Assembly (NCBI RefSeq): GCF_000341105.1
Contig: NZ_ANBB01000062.1
Span: forward strand, 1 to 64,000
From: Nocardiopsis potens DSM 45234
GTDB lineage: Bacteria; Actinomycetota; Actinomycetes; Streptosporangiales; Streptosporangiaceae
Length of the DNA stretch: 64,000 nucleotides
Direction of reading: 5' to 3'
Both the position numbers and the translations under genes were made by a program. The notes beneath the pieces are model-generated. The model had not been told where the DNA came from and made no database searches. It worked only from the letters and a program-made list of their open reading frames with translations. Of this stretch, positions 42,439-51,851 are shown piece by piece (the stretch's first letter is position 1; each line of letters starts with the position of its first letter).

Positions 42439-42882
42439 ATGCAGGACCGGCTACGCGCCTGGGAGGACGACTTCGTCCCGTCGTTCTGGTCCGCGAAGAA
42501 CGCGATGCTGCAGGCCGCCGGGGTCGCGTTCGAGCGGCACGGCGTGCGGGAGGGGCAGCAGTTCGTGCTGATGTGCCTGTGGCGGGAGGACGGCCTCTCC
42601 CCCGGCGAGATCGCCCGCCGGCTCTCCCTGGCCACCCCCACCGTCACCCGGACGGTCACCCGGATGGAGACGTCCGGCCTGGTCGAGCGGCACCCGCACC
42701 CCACCGACGCCCGCCTGGTCAGCGTCCGGCTCACCGAGCGCGGCCAAGGCCTGCGCGCCGCCCTGGACGCCGAGATGAACGCCCTCTCCGAGCGGGCGCT
42801 GCGCGGGTTCGGCGAAGAGGAGCGGCGCGCCTTCACCCGGATGCTCGACGCCCTCACCGCCAACCTGCGCGCGGAGCGGTGA
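42439..42882 (+). CDS. MarR-family transcriptional regulator
   Basis: 147-residue winged-helix dimer. The HTH runs LSPGEIARRLSLATPTVTRTVTRMETSGLVER and the wing is HPTDARLVSVRLTERG; helical dimer segments lie on either side. Conserved TDxR wing residues are present. It is divergent from nat and likely controls both genes through the TTAG-CTAA dyads. Confidence 0.92.
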   Translation: MQDRLRAWEDDFVPSFWSAKNAMLQAAGVAFERHGVREGQQFVLMCLWREDGLSPGEIARRLSLATPTVTRTVTRMETSGLVERHPHPTDARLVSVRLTERGQGLRAALDAEMNALSERALRGFGEEERRAFTRMLDALTANLRAER

Positions 42883-42898
42883 GGGCGCCGGGCCCCGG

Positions 42899-44104
42899 TC
42901 AGCCGGCCCGGGCCCCCTCGGCGGGGGCGGGCGCCGGGCGCCCGTAGGTCATCCGGCGGAGGAACCACTCGGCGGGCCCCTGCTTGAAGCCGGCCCTGCG
43001 CATCAGGTCGGACAGGACCACCGTGGCCAGCCAGACCGCCACGCCCAGGCCGACCGCCTGCGCGTCGGTGAGCGACCCGGCGACGCCCAGCATGTACGGC
43101 GGGATCAGCACCGCCCAGGCCACCGACTGGAGCAGGTAGGAGGTCATCGACCGCTGCCCGGTGGCGGCGAGCGCGGTGACCACCGGGCCGCGCCGGTCGC
43201 CCAGCCGGATCGCGATGAGCGCGATGAGCGCCGCGTATCCGAATCCGCCCGCGTACCCGGCCAGCAGGTGCACCCAGAAGATCCCGGACGCGGCCATCGG
43301 AGCGACGGACCAGACCTCGATGTTCACCAGCGCCTGCGGGAGGCCGCCGAGCACCGCCGCGCCGATCCCGAAGAGCGCGGTCCTGCGCAACAGGGCGCGG
43401 TGCCGCTCGGGCTCCTCCAGCAGGCGGCGGCGGGCGGCCCAGACGCCCACCATGAACGGGAAGACCGAGATGGAGATCATCAGCGGCCAGAAGAACGGGA
43501 GCGTCAGCAGGCGCATCGCCATGTCGCTCAGCGGGGTCGCCTCGCCGGCCTGGGCCTCGCCCTGCGCGGCGCCGAACGCCGCGTTCTCGACCAGGGCGTA
43601 GAGCAGGCTGCCGGCGGCCATCCAGGCGAAGGCGTGGGCGAGCAGCCGCTTGTCGGTGAAGCGCAGGACCCCGGCGAACAGCAGCGCGATGAGCCCGTAG
43701 ACGGAGATGACGTCGCCGAAGAAGAGCAGCGCGGTGTGGGCGACGCCGATCGCCACCAGCCAGCGCCCGCGCCGCCGCAGCAGCCGGCGGACCCACGGCC
43801 ACTCCCGCCCCTCCGCGGTGCGGCGGAGGTGGATCTGGGCGAGGCCGTAGCCGAAGAGCGCGGCGAACATCGGGTAGCCGCGGTTCTCCGCGAACAGCGC
43901 CATGAAGGCGGTGGTCGCGACGTCCAGCGGACCGTCCAGGGCGTACCCCTCGCCGGTCATGGCCAGGCGGAACATGTGCGCGTGCACGGTGGCGATGACC
44001 AGCAGCATGAAGCCGCGGGCCAGGTCGGGGGCGAGCGAGCGGCGCGCCGCGGGCAGTGCGGCGGGCCCGGGCGGCGCGGCGCGGGCCGCGGTTTCGTCGG
44101 TCAT
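42899..44104 (-). CDS. DUF418 membrane protein
   Basis: 401-residue polytopic protein. The N-terminal part has SLAPDLARGFMLLVIATVHAH and MFAALFGYGLAQIHLRR. About ten hydrophobic helices follow, and the C-terminal DUF418 core has ATGQRSMTSYLLQSVAW and GPAEWFLRRMTYG. The family is related to membrane acyltransferase-like proteins, and its function is not established. It is divergent from a TetR gene with strong dyad operators in between, so its expression is probably induced by a small ligand. Confidence 0.88.
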   Translation of the reverse strand: MTDETAARAAPPGPAALPAARRSLAPDLARGFMLLVIATVHAHMFRLAMTGEGYALDGPLDVATTAFMALFAENRGYPMFAALFGYGLAQIHLRRTAEGREWPWVRRLLRRRGRWLVAIGVAHTALLFFGDVISVYGLIALLFAGVLRFTDKRLLAHAFAWMAAGSLLYALVENAAFGAAQGEAQAGEATPLSDMAMRLLTLPFFWPLMISISVFPFMVGVWAARRRLLEEPERHRALLRRTALFGIGAAVLGGLPQALVNIEVWSVAPMAASGIFWVHLLAGYAGGFGYAALIALIAIRLGDRRGPVVTALAATGQRSMTSYLLQSVAWAVLIPPYMLGVAGSLTDAQAVGLGVAVWLATVVLSDLMRRAGFKQGPAEWFLRRMTYGRPAPAPAEGARAG

Positions 44105-44134
44105 GGATCCGTCCTCGAAGGAGAGCGAGAATTA

Positions 44135-44184
44135 GATACGATGCCGTATCCAATACGGAGACTATAAGATACGGGACCGTATCT
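44135..44184. promoter_or_regulatory. TetR operators with GATACGG/CCGTATC arms
   Basis: AGATACGGGACCGTATCT (44167-44184) is a perfect 8-2-8 dyad and GATACGATGCCGTATC (44135-44150) a 6-4-6 dyad. A half-site AATACGG lies between them. They fill the divergent spacer between the DUF418 gene and the TetR gene. Confidence 0.8.
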
Positions 44185-44201
44185 AAGGAAGCGAGATCCG
44201 T

Positions 44202-44861
44202 GTGACCGACCGGAAGCGGACGGCGGAGGGGGACCGCGGGGGCGCCGAGGGGGCCGGGCCGCGCGCCAAGCGGCGGCGCGGGGAGGAGCTGATCGCCGCG
44301 ATCCACCGGGCCGCGATGGAGGAGACCGCCGAGCACGGCATGGGGCGGCTGACCATGGAGGGGATCGCGCGCCGGGCCGGCACCGCGAAGACCTCGCTCT
44401 ACCGGCGCTGGTCCTCCCCGGAGGACATCGTGCTCGAGGCGCTGTACCGGGTCTATCCGATGGAGGAGCCCTCCCCCGGCGCCGACGACCTGCGCGGCGA
44501 CCTGATCGCCTCGCTCACCCTGATGCGCGACGCGCTGATGGACTCGCTGCACGGCAAGGTGATGGGCGCCCTGCTGGACGAGTCGACCCGCCGCCCCGAG
44601 CTGCACGAGCGCCTGTACCGGGAGGTGTTCGACGCGCGCGGCGGCCGGTTCACCCGCACGGTCCTGCTGCACTACGCCGAGCACGGCCGGATCGACCCGG
44701 CCCGGCTCACCCCGGTGGTCTTCGACATCGGCGAGGCGCTGCTGCTCAAGTACGGCGTGGACAGCTTCGGCATCCCCGATGACGACTACATCGCCGCCAT
44801 CGTGGACCAGGCGATCCTGCCGGCGGTGGGGCACGCCCCCGAGGGGCCCCCGGCCGGCTGA
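44202..44861 (+). CDS. TetR/AcrR-family repressor
   Basis: 219 residues. The basic leader AKRRRGEELI is followed by the TetR HTH (LTMEGIARRAGTAKTSLYRRWSSPEDIVLEAL) and an all-helical ligand domain of the TetR_C type. GTG 44202 has AAGGAAG upstream. The dyads at 44135-44184 make it the likely regulator of itself and the DUF418 gene. Confidence 0.92.
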   Translation: MTDRKRTAEGDRGGAEGAGPRAKRRRGEELIAAIHRAAMEETAEHGMGRLTMEGIARRAGTAKTSLYRRWSSPEDIVLEALYRVYPMEEPSPGADDLRGDLIASLTLMRDALMDSLHGKVMGALLDESTRRPELHERLYREVFDARGGRFTRTVLLHYAEHGRIDPARLTPVVFDIGEALLLKYGVDSFGIPDDDYIAAIVDQAILPAVGHAPEGPPAG

Positions 44862-44963
44862 GCGGGCGGGGCACGCCTCCGCGCACGCGCGCGGGGGCGG
44901 CCCGGCCCTCCGGCCGCGACCGCCCCCGCCTGCGCCCCGGGCCGCCTCCCCGGGCGGCCGCGT

Positions 44964-45986
44964 TCAGACGCGGACCAGCATCTTCCCGGTGTTGGCGCCG
45001 TCCATCATGCCGAGGAAGGCCTCCAGGGTGTTCTCCACTCCGTCCACCACGGTCTCGTCGTAGACCAGCCGCCCGTCGGCCAGCCAGGCGCCGGCCTCCT
45101 GGGCGAAGTCGCGCATCCGGTGGGTGTGGAAGCCGACGGTGAACCCGCGCAGGGTGAGGCCCTTCTTGATCACCTCGAAGAGGTTGCGCGGCGCGGGCTG
45201 CGGGTGCTCGCTGTTGTAGCCGGAGATCATCCCGCAGATCGCGGCGCGGCCGTCCCGGTTGAACGAGGCCAGCGCCGCCTCCAGGTGCTCGCCGCCCACG
45301 TTGTCGAAGTAGACGTCGATGCCGTCCGGGGCGGCCTTCGCCAGCTGCCCGGCCACGTCGCCCTGCTTGTAGTCGAAGGCCGCGTCGTAGCCGTATTTGG
45401 CCGTGAGCAGGTCGACCTTGGCCGGGCCGCCGGCCGAGCCGATGACCCGGGCGGCGCCCTTCAGCCGGGCGATCTGGCCGACCACTCCGCCCACCGCGCC
45501 GGCGGCGCCGGAGACGAAGACGGTGTCGCCCTCCTTGAACCCGGCGATGTCGAGCAGCCCGACGTAGGCGGTCAGCCCGGTCATGCCCAGGACGTGCAGG
45601 TAGGCCGATTCCGGGACGCCGGGGGCCTGCGGGGCCCGGCGGAACGCCGAGGCCGGCGCCTGGGCCAGGTCCCGCCAGGCGAGGTTGTGCAGCACCGTGT
45701 CGCCCACGGCCAGCTCGTCCGAGCGGGAGGCGACCACCTCGCCGATCGCGCCGCCCTCCATCGCGCGGTAGAGCTCGAAGGGCGGGATGTAGGACTCGGC
45801 GTCGTCCATCCGGCCCCGCATGTAGGGGTCGACGGACAGGTAGTGGTTGCGCACCCGGACCTCGCCCTCTTCGAGCGGGCGCAGGTCGCGCTCGACGAAG
45901 CGGAAGTCCTCGGGGGCGGGCCGGCCGACCGGGCGGGAGATGAGCTGCCACTCGCGTGCGGTCGCGATGTCGTTCTGCGCGGTCAT
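44964..45986 (-). CDS. NADP-dependent oxidoreductase, MDR family (CurA/PTGR-like), copy 1
   Basis: 340-residue zinc-free medium-chain reductase of the leukotriene-B4-dehydrogenase/CurA type, which reduces the C=C bond of enones and enals with NADPH. Marks are NHYLSVDPYMRGRM, VLGMTGLTAYVGLLDIAG, the cofactor motif SGAAGAVGGVVGQIA, IDVYFDNVGGEHLEAAL and the C-terminal GANTGKMLVRV. A homologous gene with the same ending lies at 62231. It converges on the TetR gene at 44202. Confidence 0.92.
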   Translation of the reverse strand: MTAQNDIATAREWQLISRPVGRPAPEDFRFVERDLRPLEEGEVRVRNHYLSVDPYMRGRMDDAESYIPPFELYRAMEGGAIGEVVASRSDELAVGDTVLHNLAWRDLAQAPASAFRRAPQAPGVPESAYLHVLGMTGLTAYVGLLDIAGFKEGDTVFVSGAAGAVGGVVGQIARLKGAARVIGSAGGPAKVDLLTAKYGYDAAFDYKQGDVAGQLAKAAPDGIDVYFDNVGGEHLEAALASFNRDGRAAICGMISGYNSEHPQPAPRNLFEVIKKGLTLRGFTVGFHTHRMRDFAQEAGAWLADGRLVYDETVVDGVENTLEAFLGMMDGANTGKMLVRV

Positions 45987-46140
45987 GCGTCTTCCTTCTC
46001 TCGGCGTCCCCGCGGCGGGCCGGGCCCGCCGCCCTCACCTGGAACAGGAACCGACCGAGTGGTCTGCAGCTTCCCGAACGCGGCTCGGAGTGATCCATCC
46101 GATACCCGGCACCGAGCCGAACCGGGGGCTCCACCGCAGG

Positions 46141-47166
46141 TCAGCCGCCCGCCGGGGAGCCGGTCTCGATCCGCTCCGCCTCGTGCTCCAGGTCGTGCTC
46201 GGCCATGTAGCCGGCCAGGCCGCCCTCGCGGATCCGCTCGAAGACCCCGCCGGCGACCTCCTCGTCCAGGTAGACGACGTTCCGCTCGCCCTCCCAGCCG
46301 GTCGCCTCCACCGGCAGGCTCATGAACGCGGTGTTCTCGGCACCGATGCCGACCAGCCGGAGCACCAGCGCGCGCATCATGCCCATGGTGGTGTCCTCGT
46401 CGACCGCGACCGCCCCGCTGGCCGCCAGCAGGAACGCGTCCAGCCGGCGCGGGTCGCCGCGGACCTCCTCGCCCGCGACCTTCTCCGCCATGGCGCGCAG
46501 GAAGACCTGCTGGCGCTTGATCCGGCCGGTGTCGCTGCCGTCCAGCCCCTTGCGCTCGCGCACGAACCGCAGCGCCTCCGCGCCGTCCATGTGGTTCTCG
46601 CCGGCCTCCCAGTACCAGCCGTTGGTGGGGTCGTAGACCTCGTGCGGCAGGTCGATGGCCACGCCGCCGAGCGCGTCGGTCATCTCCTCGAAGCCGGCGA
46701 AGTCGACGGCGGCGAAGTGGTCCACCCGGACCCCGCTCAGCTCCTCCACCGCCTCGGTGAGCAGCCGCGGGCCGCCCGCCCCCAGCGCCTCGGCGATCTT
46801 GTCCCGGCCGCGGCCGGGGATCTCCACCCAGGAGTCGCGGGGGATCGCGACGACGTAGGCGCGGTCCTCCTCCTCGGGAACGTGCAGCAGCATGATGACG
46901 TCGGCGTGCGCCCCGTCCGACCGCCACCGGCCCGGGGCGCTCTCGCCGCGCATGTCGGAGCCGATGAGCAGCCAGTTCTCCCCGGGGTCGTCGCCGGGCC
47001 GGCCCTGCTCCTCGGGGACCGCCCCGCCGAGGCGCTCGATGTTGCGGTCGTAGGTGTCCAGCCTCCAGGCCACCCCGACGAGGAGGAGGACGACGACCAG
47101 CGCGCAGCATCCGAGGATCCTCAGCGCGAGGTTCTCCCGCCGCCGCCTGCGTTCCGATCGAGCCAT
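46141..47166 (-). CDS. LytR-CpsA-Psr (LCP) family cell-wall ligase
   Basis: 341-residue membrane-anchored enzyme that transfers glycopolymers from lipid carriers to peptidoglycan on the outer face. A short basic cytoplasmic start and one TM helix (residues ~16-36) precede the LCP domain. The domain has LLIGSDMRGES (pyrophosphate-binding Asp/Arg), ADVIMLLHVP, VAIPRDSWVEIPG, AVDFAGFEEMTDALGGVAIDLP and DGAEALRFVRERK, then DTGRIKRQQVFL. The tail is acidic. It is divergent from the MFS gene. Confidence 0.92.
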   Translation of the reverse strand: MARSERRRRRENLALRILGCCALVVVLLLVGVAWRLDTYDRNIERLGGAVPEEQGRPGDDPGENWLLIGSDMRGESAPGRWRSDGAHADVIMLLHVPEEEDRAYVVAIPRDSWVEIPGRGRDKIAEALGAGGPRLLTEAVEELSGVRVDHFAAVDFAGFEEMTDALGGVAIDLPHEVYDPTNGWYWEAGENHMDGAEALRFVRERKGLDGSDTGRIKRQQVFLRAMAEKVAGEEVRGDPRRLDAFLLAASGAVAVDEDTTMGMMRALVLRLVGIGAENTAFMSLPVEATGWEGERNVVYLDEEVAGGVFERIREGGLAGYMAEHDLEHEAERIETGSPAGG

Positions 47167-47323
47167 ACCCGGTCCCCGCTCGGCCTGCCGTCCCTGCCCG
47201 ACTCCCTACCCCGGAAGCGGGCTCCCGCACATCGGGCCGGCGCCGCGCGCCCGGCGGGTCCGCTTCCGCGCGGGCCGAACGGGTGCGGGAGCCGCTCCGG
47301 CGGCTCGGCGCCGCAGGGCGCGG

Positions 47324-47374
47324 CGGCGCTCCGGGGACGGCGGCGCTCCGGGGACGGCGGCGCTCCGGGGACGG
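47324..47374. repeat. Three exact copies of a 17-bp tandem repeat
   Basis: CGGCGCTCCGGGGACGG occurs at 47324-47340, 47341-47357 and 47358-47374, followed by the first bases of a fourth copy. Exact copies suggest recent slippage expansion; they sit just upstream of the MFS operators. Confidence 0.9.
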
Positions 47375-47392
47375 CGGCAAAAACCCCTTTAA

Positions 47393-47443
47393 GGAACGTT
47401 GCGTTCCCTCTTTGCCGGCCGTACATTGGGAACGCACCGTTTC
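47393..47443. promoter_or_regulatory. Two GGAACG dyad operators upstream of the MFS exporter
   Basis: GGAACGTTGCGTTCC (47393-47407) is a perfect 6-3-6 dyad. GGAACGCACCGTTTC (47429-47443) is a one-mismatch copy, 36 bases further. Such a pair is typical of TetR control; the TetR gene at 51852 in the same block is a candidate. Confidence 0.7.
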
Positions 47444-47483
47444 TTAATGCGGGGTTCGCCCGCCTGCCGACCGGAGGCCGCCG

Positions 47484-49046
47484 ATGACGGGAAGCCGGGT
47501 TCCGCGCCGCGGCGCCGAGGGCGCCGGCGGGGGCGTGCGCGTCGGGCGCGCGCTGCCCGGCCTGCTCATCGCGATGCTGCTCGGCGCCCTGGACCAGACC
47601 GCCATGGCGCCGGCGCTGCCCGCCGTCGCCGGCGACCTCGGCGGGCTCGACCTGATGCCCGCGGTGATCACCGCCTACCTGGTCGCCGCCACCGCGGTGA
47701 TGCCGCTCTACGGCAGGCTGGGCGACCGCTACGGCCGGGTCCCGCTGCTGCACGCGGCGATCGCCCTGTTCACCCTGGGCGCCCTGGTCTGCCTGGCCGC
47801 CCCGTCGATGGGCTGGCTGATCGCCGGCCGGGTGGTGCAGGGCATGGGCGGCGGCGGGCTGATGATCGGCGCCCAGGCCGCCCTCGGCGAGATCGTCAGC
47901 CCCCGCGAGCGCGGCCGGTACCTGGGCGCGATCGGCGCCGCCTACGCGGTCGCCGCGGTCGGCGGCCCGCTGCTCGGCGGCCTGATCGTGGACGCGCTCT
48001 CCTGGCGGTGGATCTTCGTGCTCTACCCGCCGCTGGGCGTGCTGGCCGCGGTGCTGGTCGCGGCCACGCTGCGGCTGCCCCGCCCCGCCCCCGCCGCCGG
48101 GCGGCCGCCGGTGGACGCCGCCGGCGCGCTGGCCCTGGCCTCGGCGGTGGTCGGGCTGGCGCTGCTGGGCGGCGCCCCCGGCTGGGGCCGGGACCTGCCC
48201 GGCTGGTTCGTCCCCGCCGCGGCGACGCTGCTCGTGCTCGGCGCCGCGGGCTGGGCCGCGGCCTCCCGGGCCGCCGCCGACCCGGTGCTGCCGCCCCGGC
48301 TGTTCCGCGACCGCGCCATCGCCGCCTCCGCCGCGATGTCCTTCCTGATCGGCTTCACCCTGTTCGGCACGGTCGGCTTCACCCCCGCGTTCCTGCAGAT
48401 CGCGCTGGAGATGCCGGCGGCGGCCGCGGGGACGCTGCTCACCTCGCTGATGGCGGGGGTGCTGGTGACCACCGTGGTTTCCGGGCGGCTCATCACCCGC
48501 ACCGGGCGGTACCGCGGCTACCCGGTGGCCGGGACCGCCCTCGCCACCGCCGCGCTCCTGCTGCTGTCCCGGCTGGACGCCGGCTCCTCCCCGGTGGCGG
48601 CCGCGGCGCTGCTCGCCCTGCTCGGGCTGGGCATCGGCCTGGTCATGCAGGTGGCGGTGCTGGTCGCGCAGAACTCCGCGGACCACGCCGACCTGGGCAG
48701 CGCCACCGCTGCGGTCACCTTCCTGCGCCAGGTCGGCGCCTCCGCCGGGGTCGCGGTCTTCGGCGCCCTGCTCAACCTGCGCTTCGCCGCGCTCCTGCCG
48801 GATCCGGTGGCCGAGCGGGCGGGCGGTGCCGCCGGGCTCTCCCCGGAGTCGCTGGCCGAACTGGCCCCGGACGACCGCGCCGCCGTCGCCGCGGCCTTCG
48901 GCGACGCCTTTCCACCGCTGTTCGCCTGGGCCGCCCCGCTGATGGCCGCGGCGCTGCTGTGCTCCCTCGCCATCCCCGCGCGCCCGCTCCGCGACACCGC
49001 CCACGCCGGCGCGGCCCCGCCCGAGGCCCCCGGGGAGCCCCGATGA
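47484..49046 (+). CDS. MFS multidrug exporter, DHA2 (EmrB/QacA) 14-TMS family
   Basis: 520-residue drug/proton antiporter. TM1 carries LGALDQTAMAPALP (the DHA2 motif around D-x-T) and loop 2-3 the YGRLGDRYGRVPLL motif A. RVVQGMGGGGLMIGAQAALGEIV and AAVGGPLLGGLIVDALSWRWIF (antiporter motif C) follow; fourteen hydrophobic segments can be counted. It is followed 73 bases later by an antibiotic-phosphotransferase-like gene and then a TetR gene, all on the plus strand. Confidence 0.9.
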   Translation: MTGSRVPRRGAEGAGGGVRVGRALPGLLIAMLLGALDQTAMAPALPAVAGDLGGLDLMPAVITAYLVAATAVMPLYGRLGDRYGRVPLLHAAIALFTLGALVCLAAPSMGWLIAGRVVQGMGGGGLMIGAQAALGEIVSPRERGRYLGAIGAAYAVAAVGGPLLGGLIVDALSWRWIFVLYPPLGVLAAVLVAATLRLPRPAPAAGRPPVDAAGALALASAVVGLALLGGAPGWGRDLPGWFVPAAATLLVLGAAGWAAASRAAADPVLPPRLFRDRAIAASAAMSFLIGFTLFGTVGFTPAFLQIALEMPAAAAGTLLTSLMAGVLVTTVVSGRLITRTGRYRGYPVAGTALATAALLLLSRLDAGSSPVAAAALLALLGLGIGLVMQVAVLVAQNSADHADLGSATAAVTFLRQVGASAGVAVFGALLNLRFAALLPDPVAERAGGAAGLSPESLAELAPDDRAAVAAAFGDAFPPLFAWAAPLMAAALLCSLAIPARPLRDTAHAGAAPPEAPGEPR

Positions 49047-49119
49047 CACCGCCGAACGCCCTGCGAGCCCCGGCCGAACCCGGCCCCTCCCGGGCCCTGA
49101 GAGAAGGTACGGAGAGACC

Positions 49120-51681
49120 ATGACCGACGTCCGCAACGGCTCCGACCCCACCACCGCCGGCCCGGTGCCCGTCGCCCCGCTGGCCGAGTTCTGCCTGAGC
49201 GACCTGGAGGCGGTCGGCGGGAAGGCCGCCAACCTGGGCGAGCTGATCCGCGGCGGGTTCCCCGTCCCCGGCGGGTTCGCCGTCACCACCGCCGCCTACG
49301 CCCGCGTCGCCGCGCACAACGGCGTCGACGCGCTGGTCCGGGAGCGGCTGGGCGACCTCGCCGACGAGGACGCCGCGGCGTCCGCCGCCGCCGCGATCCG
49401 GGCCCGGTTCGAGGGCGCGGAGATCCCCGCCGACCTGCACGACGACGTGGCCTCGGCCTATGCGGCGCTGGGCGGCGGCCCGGTGGCGGTGCGCTCCAGC
49501 GCCACCGCCGAGGACCTGCCCGGCGCCGCGTTCGCCGGCCAGCAGGACACCTACCTCAACGTCATCGGCGCGCACGACCTGCTGGACGCGGTGCGCCGGT
49601 GCTGGGGGTCGCTCTGGACCGACCGGGCCGTCGCCTACCGGCGGCGGATCGGCATCGACCCCGCCGAGGTGCGGATCGCCGTCGTGGTGCAGGAGATGGC
49701 GCCCGCCGAGTGGGCCGGGGTGCTGTTCACCGCCGATCCGGTCAGCGGCGACCGGGAGCGGATCGTGGTCGACGCCGGGCGCGGGCTCGGCGAGTCGGTC
49801 GTCTCCGGCCTGGTCACCCCGGAGCACTACGTGCTGGACCGGCGCGGTTCGGTGCTGGAGCACCGGGCCGGGCGCGGCGAGGTGGTGGTGCGCGCCGCCG
49901 AGGGCGGCGGCGTCCGGCACGAGCGGGGCGGCCCCTCCGCCGGGGGCCTGCCCGGCCCGGCCCTGGCCGAGCTGGCCCGGCAGGGCTCCCGGGTCGCCGA
50001 GCACTACGGCCGGCCGATGGACGTCGAGTGGGCCCTGGCCGGCGGCCGGGTCCTGCTGCTCCAGGCCCGGCCGATGACCGCGGTCCCGCCCGAGCCGATC
50101 CGGCTCGACCCCTTCCAGCGCAGGATCGCCCCGACGCTGCTGGACATGTTCCAGACCCGCCCCTACCCGCTCGACGTCACCACCTGGACCGCCGGGATGA
50201 TCGGCCTGGTCGAAGGGATGGCGTACGGCCTGGCCGGGATGCGGACACCGCCGATCTCGGCGATCCTCCCCGAGGAGGACGGGGTGGTCACCCGGTTCGT
50301 CCCGCCCTCGCCGCGCCCCACCCCGGCCACCCTGGTCCGCCCGTTCCAGCTGCTCGCCCGGAACGCCCGGTTCGACGCGGCGCGGTGGACCGGCGACCCG
50401 CGGTTCGCCTCCTTCGAGCGGGACCTGGCCGCGCTCGCCGCCCGCTCCCCCGCCGAACTGGACTGGCCCGAGCTGCGCACGCTGCCCGGCCGGGTGCTGG
50501 CGCTGCTCCCCCGCCTCACCGGCCTGCGGGTGGACTACCTGCCCTGCTGGTTCCTGCCGATGCTGCGGCTGCGGCTCACCCTGGGGCTGCTGGGCCTGGG
50601 GGCGACCACCCCCGAGCTGCTGTACGGGGCGCGCACCCGCACCGAGGACGCCAACCTCGCGCTGGAGGCGCTGGCCGAGCGGGTCCGCGAGGACCCCGCG
50701 CTCGCCGCCGCCTTCGACGGGCGCACCCCGGAGGAGCTGGCCGCCTCGCTCGGCGACGACCCGGCGTTCACCGGCTTCGCCGCGGAGTTCGCCACCTTCC
50801 TCGACGAGTACGGGCACCGCGAGACCACCAGCCCGATCTACGTCTCCTCCCCGACCTGGAGAGACGCCCCGGCGACCGTGCTCGGGGCGGTGAAGCTGCT
50901 GGCCTCGCGGCCGCCCGGGCGCGACACCGGCCGCGCGGACGCGGCCCTGGACCGGGTGCTGGCCCACCCGCTGATGCGGCTTCCCGGCGCGCGGCGGAGC
51001 ATGCGCCGCCTGGTCGGGCGGGTCCGCACCGGGGTGGCGCTGCGCGAGGACACCCACTTCCACTTCACCCGGCTCATCCCGGTGCTGCGCGCCGCGCTGC
51101 TGGAGACCGGCCGCCGGCTCACCGGCGAGGGGGTGCTCCGCTCCCCCGGCGAGGTGTTCCACCTGCGGCGCGAGGAGCTGGAGGGGATCGGCTCCCTGCC
51201 CGGCATGCCCGCGGAGCAGGCCGCCCGGCTGCGCGCCGAGGTGCTCCGCCGGGCGGCCCGGCGCGAGGAGCTGGCCGGGGTGCCGATGCTGGACCTGCAC
51301 GCCGCCGGGCTCGCCCGGGAGCGGGAGGGCGACGCCCTCGCGGCCGGCACCCCGGCCGGCGGCGGCACCGCCGCCGGCCCCGCCCGGGTGATCCTCACCC
51401 CGGACGACTTCGGCCGGATGCGCAGCGGCGACGTGCTGGTCTGCCCCTACACCAACCCGTCGTGGACCCCGCTGTTCCAGCGCGCCGCGGCCGTGGTGGT
51501 GGACTCCGGGGGCATCGGCTCGCACGCCGCCATCGTCGCCCGGGAGTACGGCATCCCCGCCGTGATGGGGACCGGGGACGGCACCCGGGCGGTGCCCGAC
51601 GGCGCCCGGATCACCGTCGACGGCACCGCCGGCCTGGTGTTCCCCGCCCCGGAGGAAGAGGGAGGTGGACGGGCCGGTTGA
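49120..51681 (+). CDS. PEP-synthase-like phosphotransferase, rifampicin phosphotransferase (RPH) architecture
   Basis: 853 residues, matching RPH (about 865) rather than PEP synthase. The N-terminal PPDK ATP-grasp domain (1 to ~325) has VGGKAANLGEL, PVPGGFAVTT, AVRSSATAEDLPGAAFAGQQDTYL and MDVEWALAGGRVLLLQARP. A long helical middle domain (~330-745) stands where RPH binds rifamycin. The C-terminal swivelling domain has the phosphohistidine in GGIGSHAAIVAREYGIPAV (His802). There is no C-terminal PEP/pyruvate TIM barrel. RPH phosphorylates rifamycins using ATP, giving AMP and phosphate. The adjacent MFS pump favours a drug-inactivation role, but the substrate is unproven. Confidence 0.82.
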   Translation: MTDVRNGSDPTTAGPVPVAPLAEFCLSDLEAVGGKAANLGELIRGGFPVPGGFAVTTAAYARVAAHNGVDALVRERLGDLADEDAAASAAAAIRARFEGAEIPADLHDDVASAYAALGGGPVAVRSSATAEDLPGAAFAGQQDTYLNVIGAHDLLDAVRRCWGSLWTDRAVAYRRRIGIDPAEVRIAVVVQEMAPAEWAGVLFTADPVSGDRERIVVDAGRGLGESVVSGLVTPEHYVLDRRGSVLEHRAGRGEVVVRAAEGGGVRHERGGPSAGGLPGPALAELARQGSRVAEHYGRPMDVEWALAGGRVLLLQARPMTAVPPEPIRLDPFQRRIAPTLLDMFQTRPYPLDVTTWTAGMIGLVEGMAYGLAGMRTPPISAILPEEDGVVTRFVPPSPRPTPATLVRPFQLLARNARFDAARWTGDPRFASFERDLAALAARSPAELDWPELRTLPGRVLALLPRLTGLRVDYLPCWFLPMLRLRLTLGLLGLGATTPELLYGARTRTEDANLALEALAERVREDPALAAAFDGRTPEELAASLGDDPAFTGFAAEFATFLDEYGHRETTSPIYVSSPTWRDAPATVLGAVKLLASRPPGRDTGRADAALDRVLAHPLMRLPGARRSMRRLVGRVRTGVALREDTHFHFTRLIPVLRAALLETGRRLTGEGVLRSPGEVFHLRREELEGIGSLPGMPAEQAARLRAEVLRRAARREELAGVPMLDLHAAGLAREREGDALAAGTPAGGGTAAGPARVILTPDDFGRMRSGDVLVCPYTNPSWTPLFQRAAAVVVDSGGIGSHAAIVAREYGIPAVMGTGDGTRAVPDGARITVDGTAGLVFPAPEEEGGGRAG

Positions 51682-51851
51682 CCTTTCCCCGCCCCGGCCC
51701 CGGCGGGACGGCGGGGCCGGGGGCGGGCCCGCAGCGGGCCGGGCGGCCGCACCCGCCCGCCGAGCACCGGGTCGGCCCGGGCGGCTCCGTAGAATCCGGG
51801 GTGCCCGCCCCGCCGGGCGGGCGCCGAGCAGTGAGAGGTGGAAGACGCACC

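Larger units (their letters stand above)
47167..47483. other. Divergent region LCP / MFS exporter
   Basis: About 317 bases. From left to right it holds the LCP 5' region, GC-rich complementary sequence, a 17-bp tandem repeat (47324-47374) and two dyad operators before the MFS gene (47393-47443). No gene is seen. Confidence 0.5.

Noticed and set aside
49047-49119. Rifamycin-associated element before the phosphotransferase gene
   Set aside because: The 73-base spacer lacks the expected inverted repeat with GCTTGCGCAAGC core.
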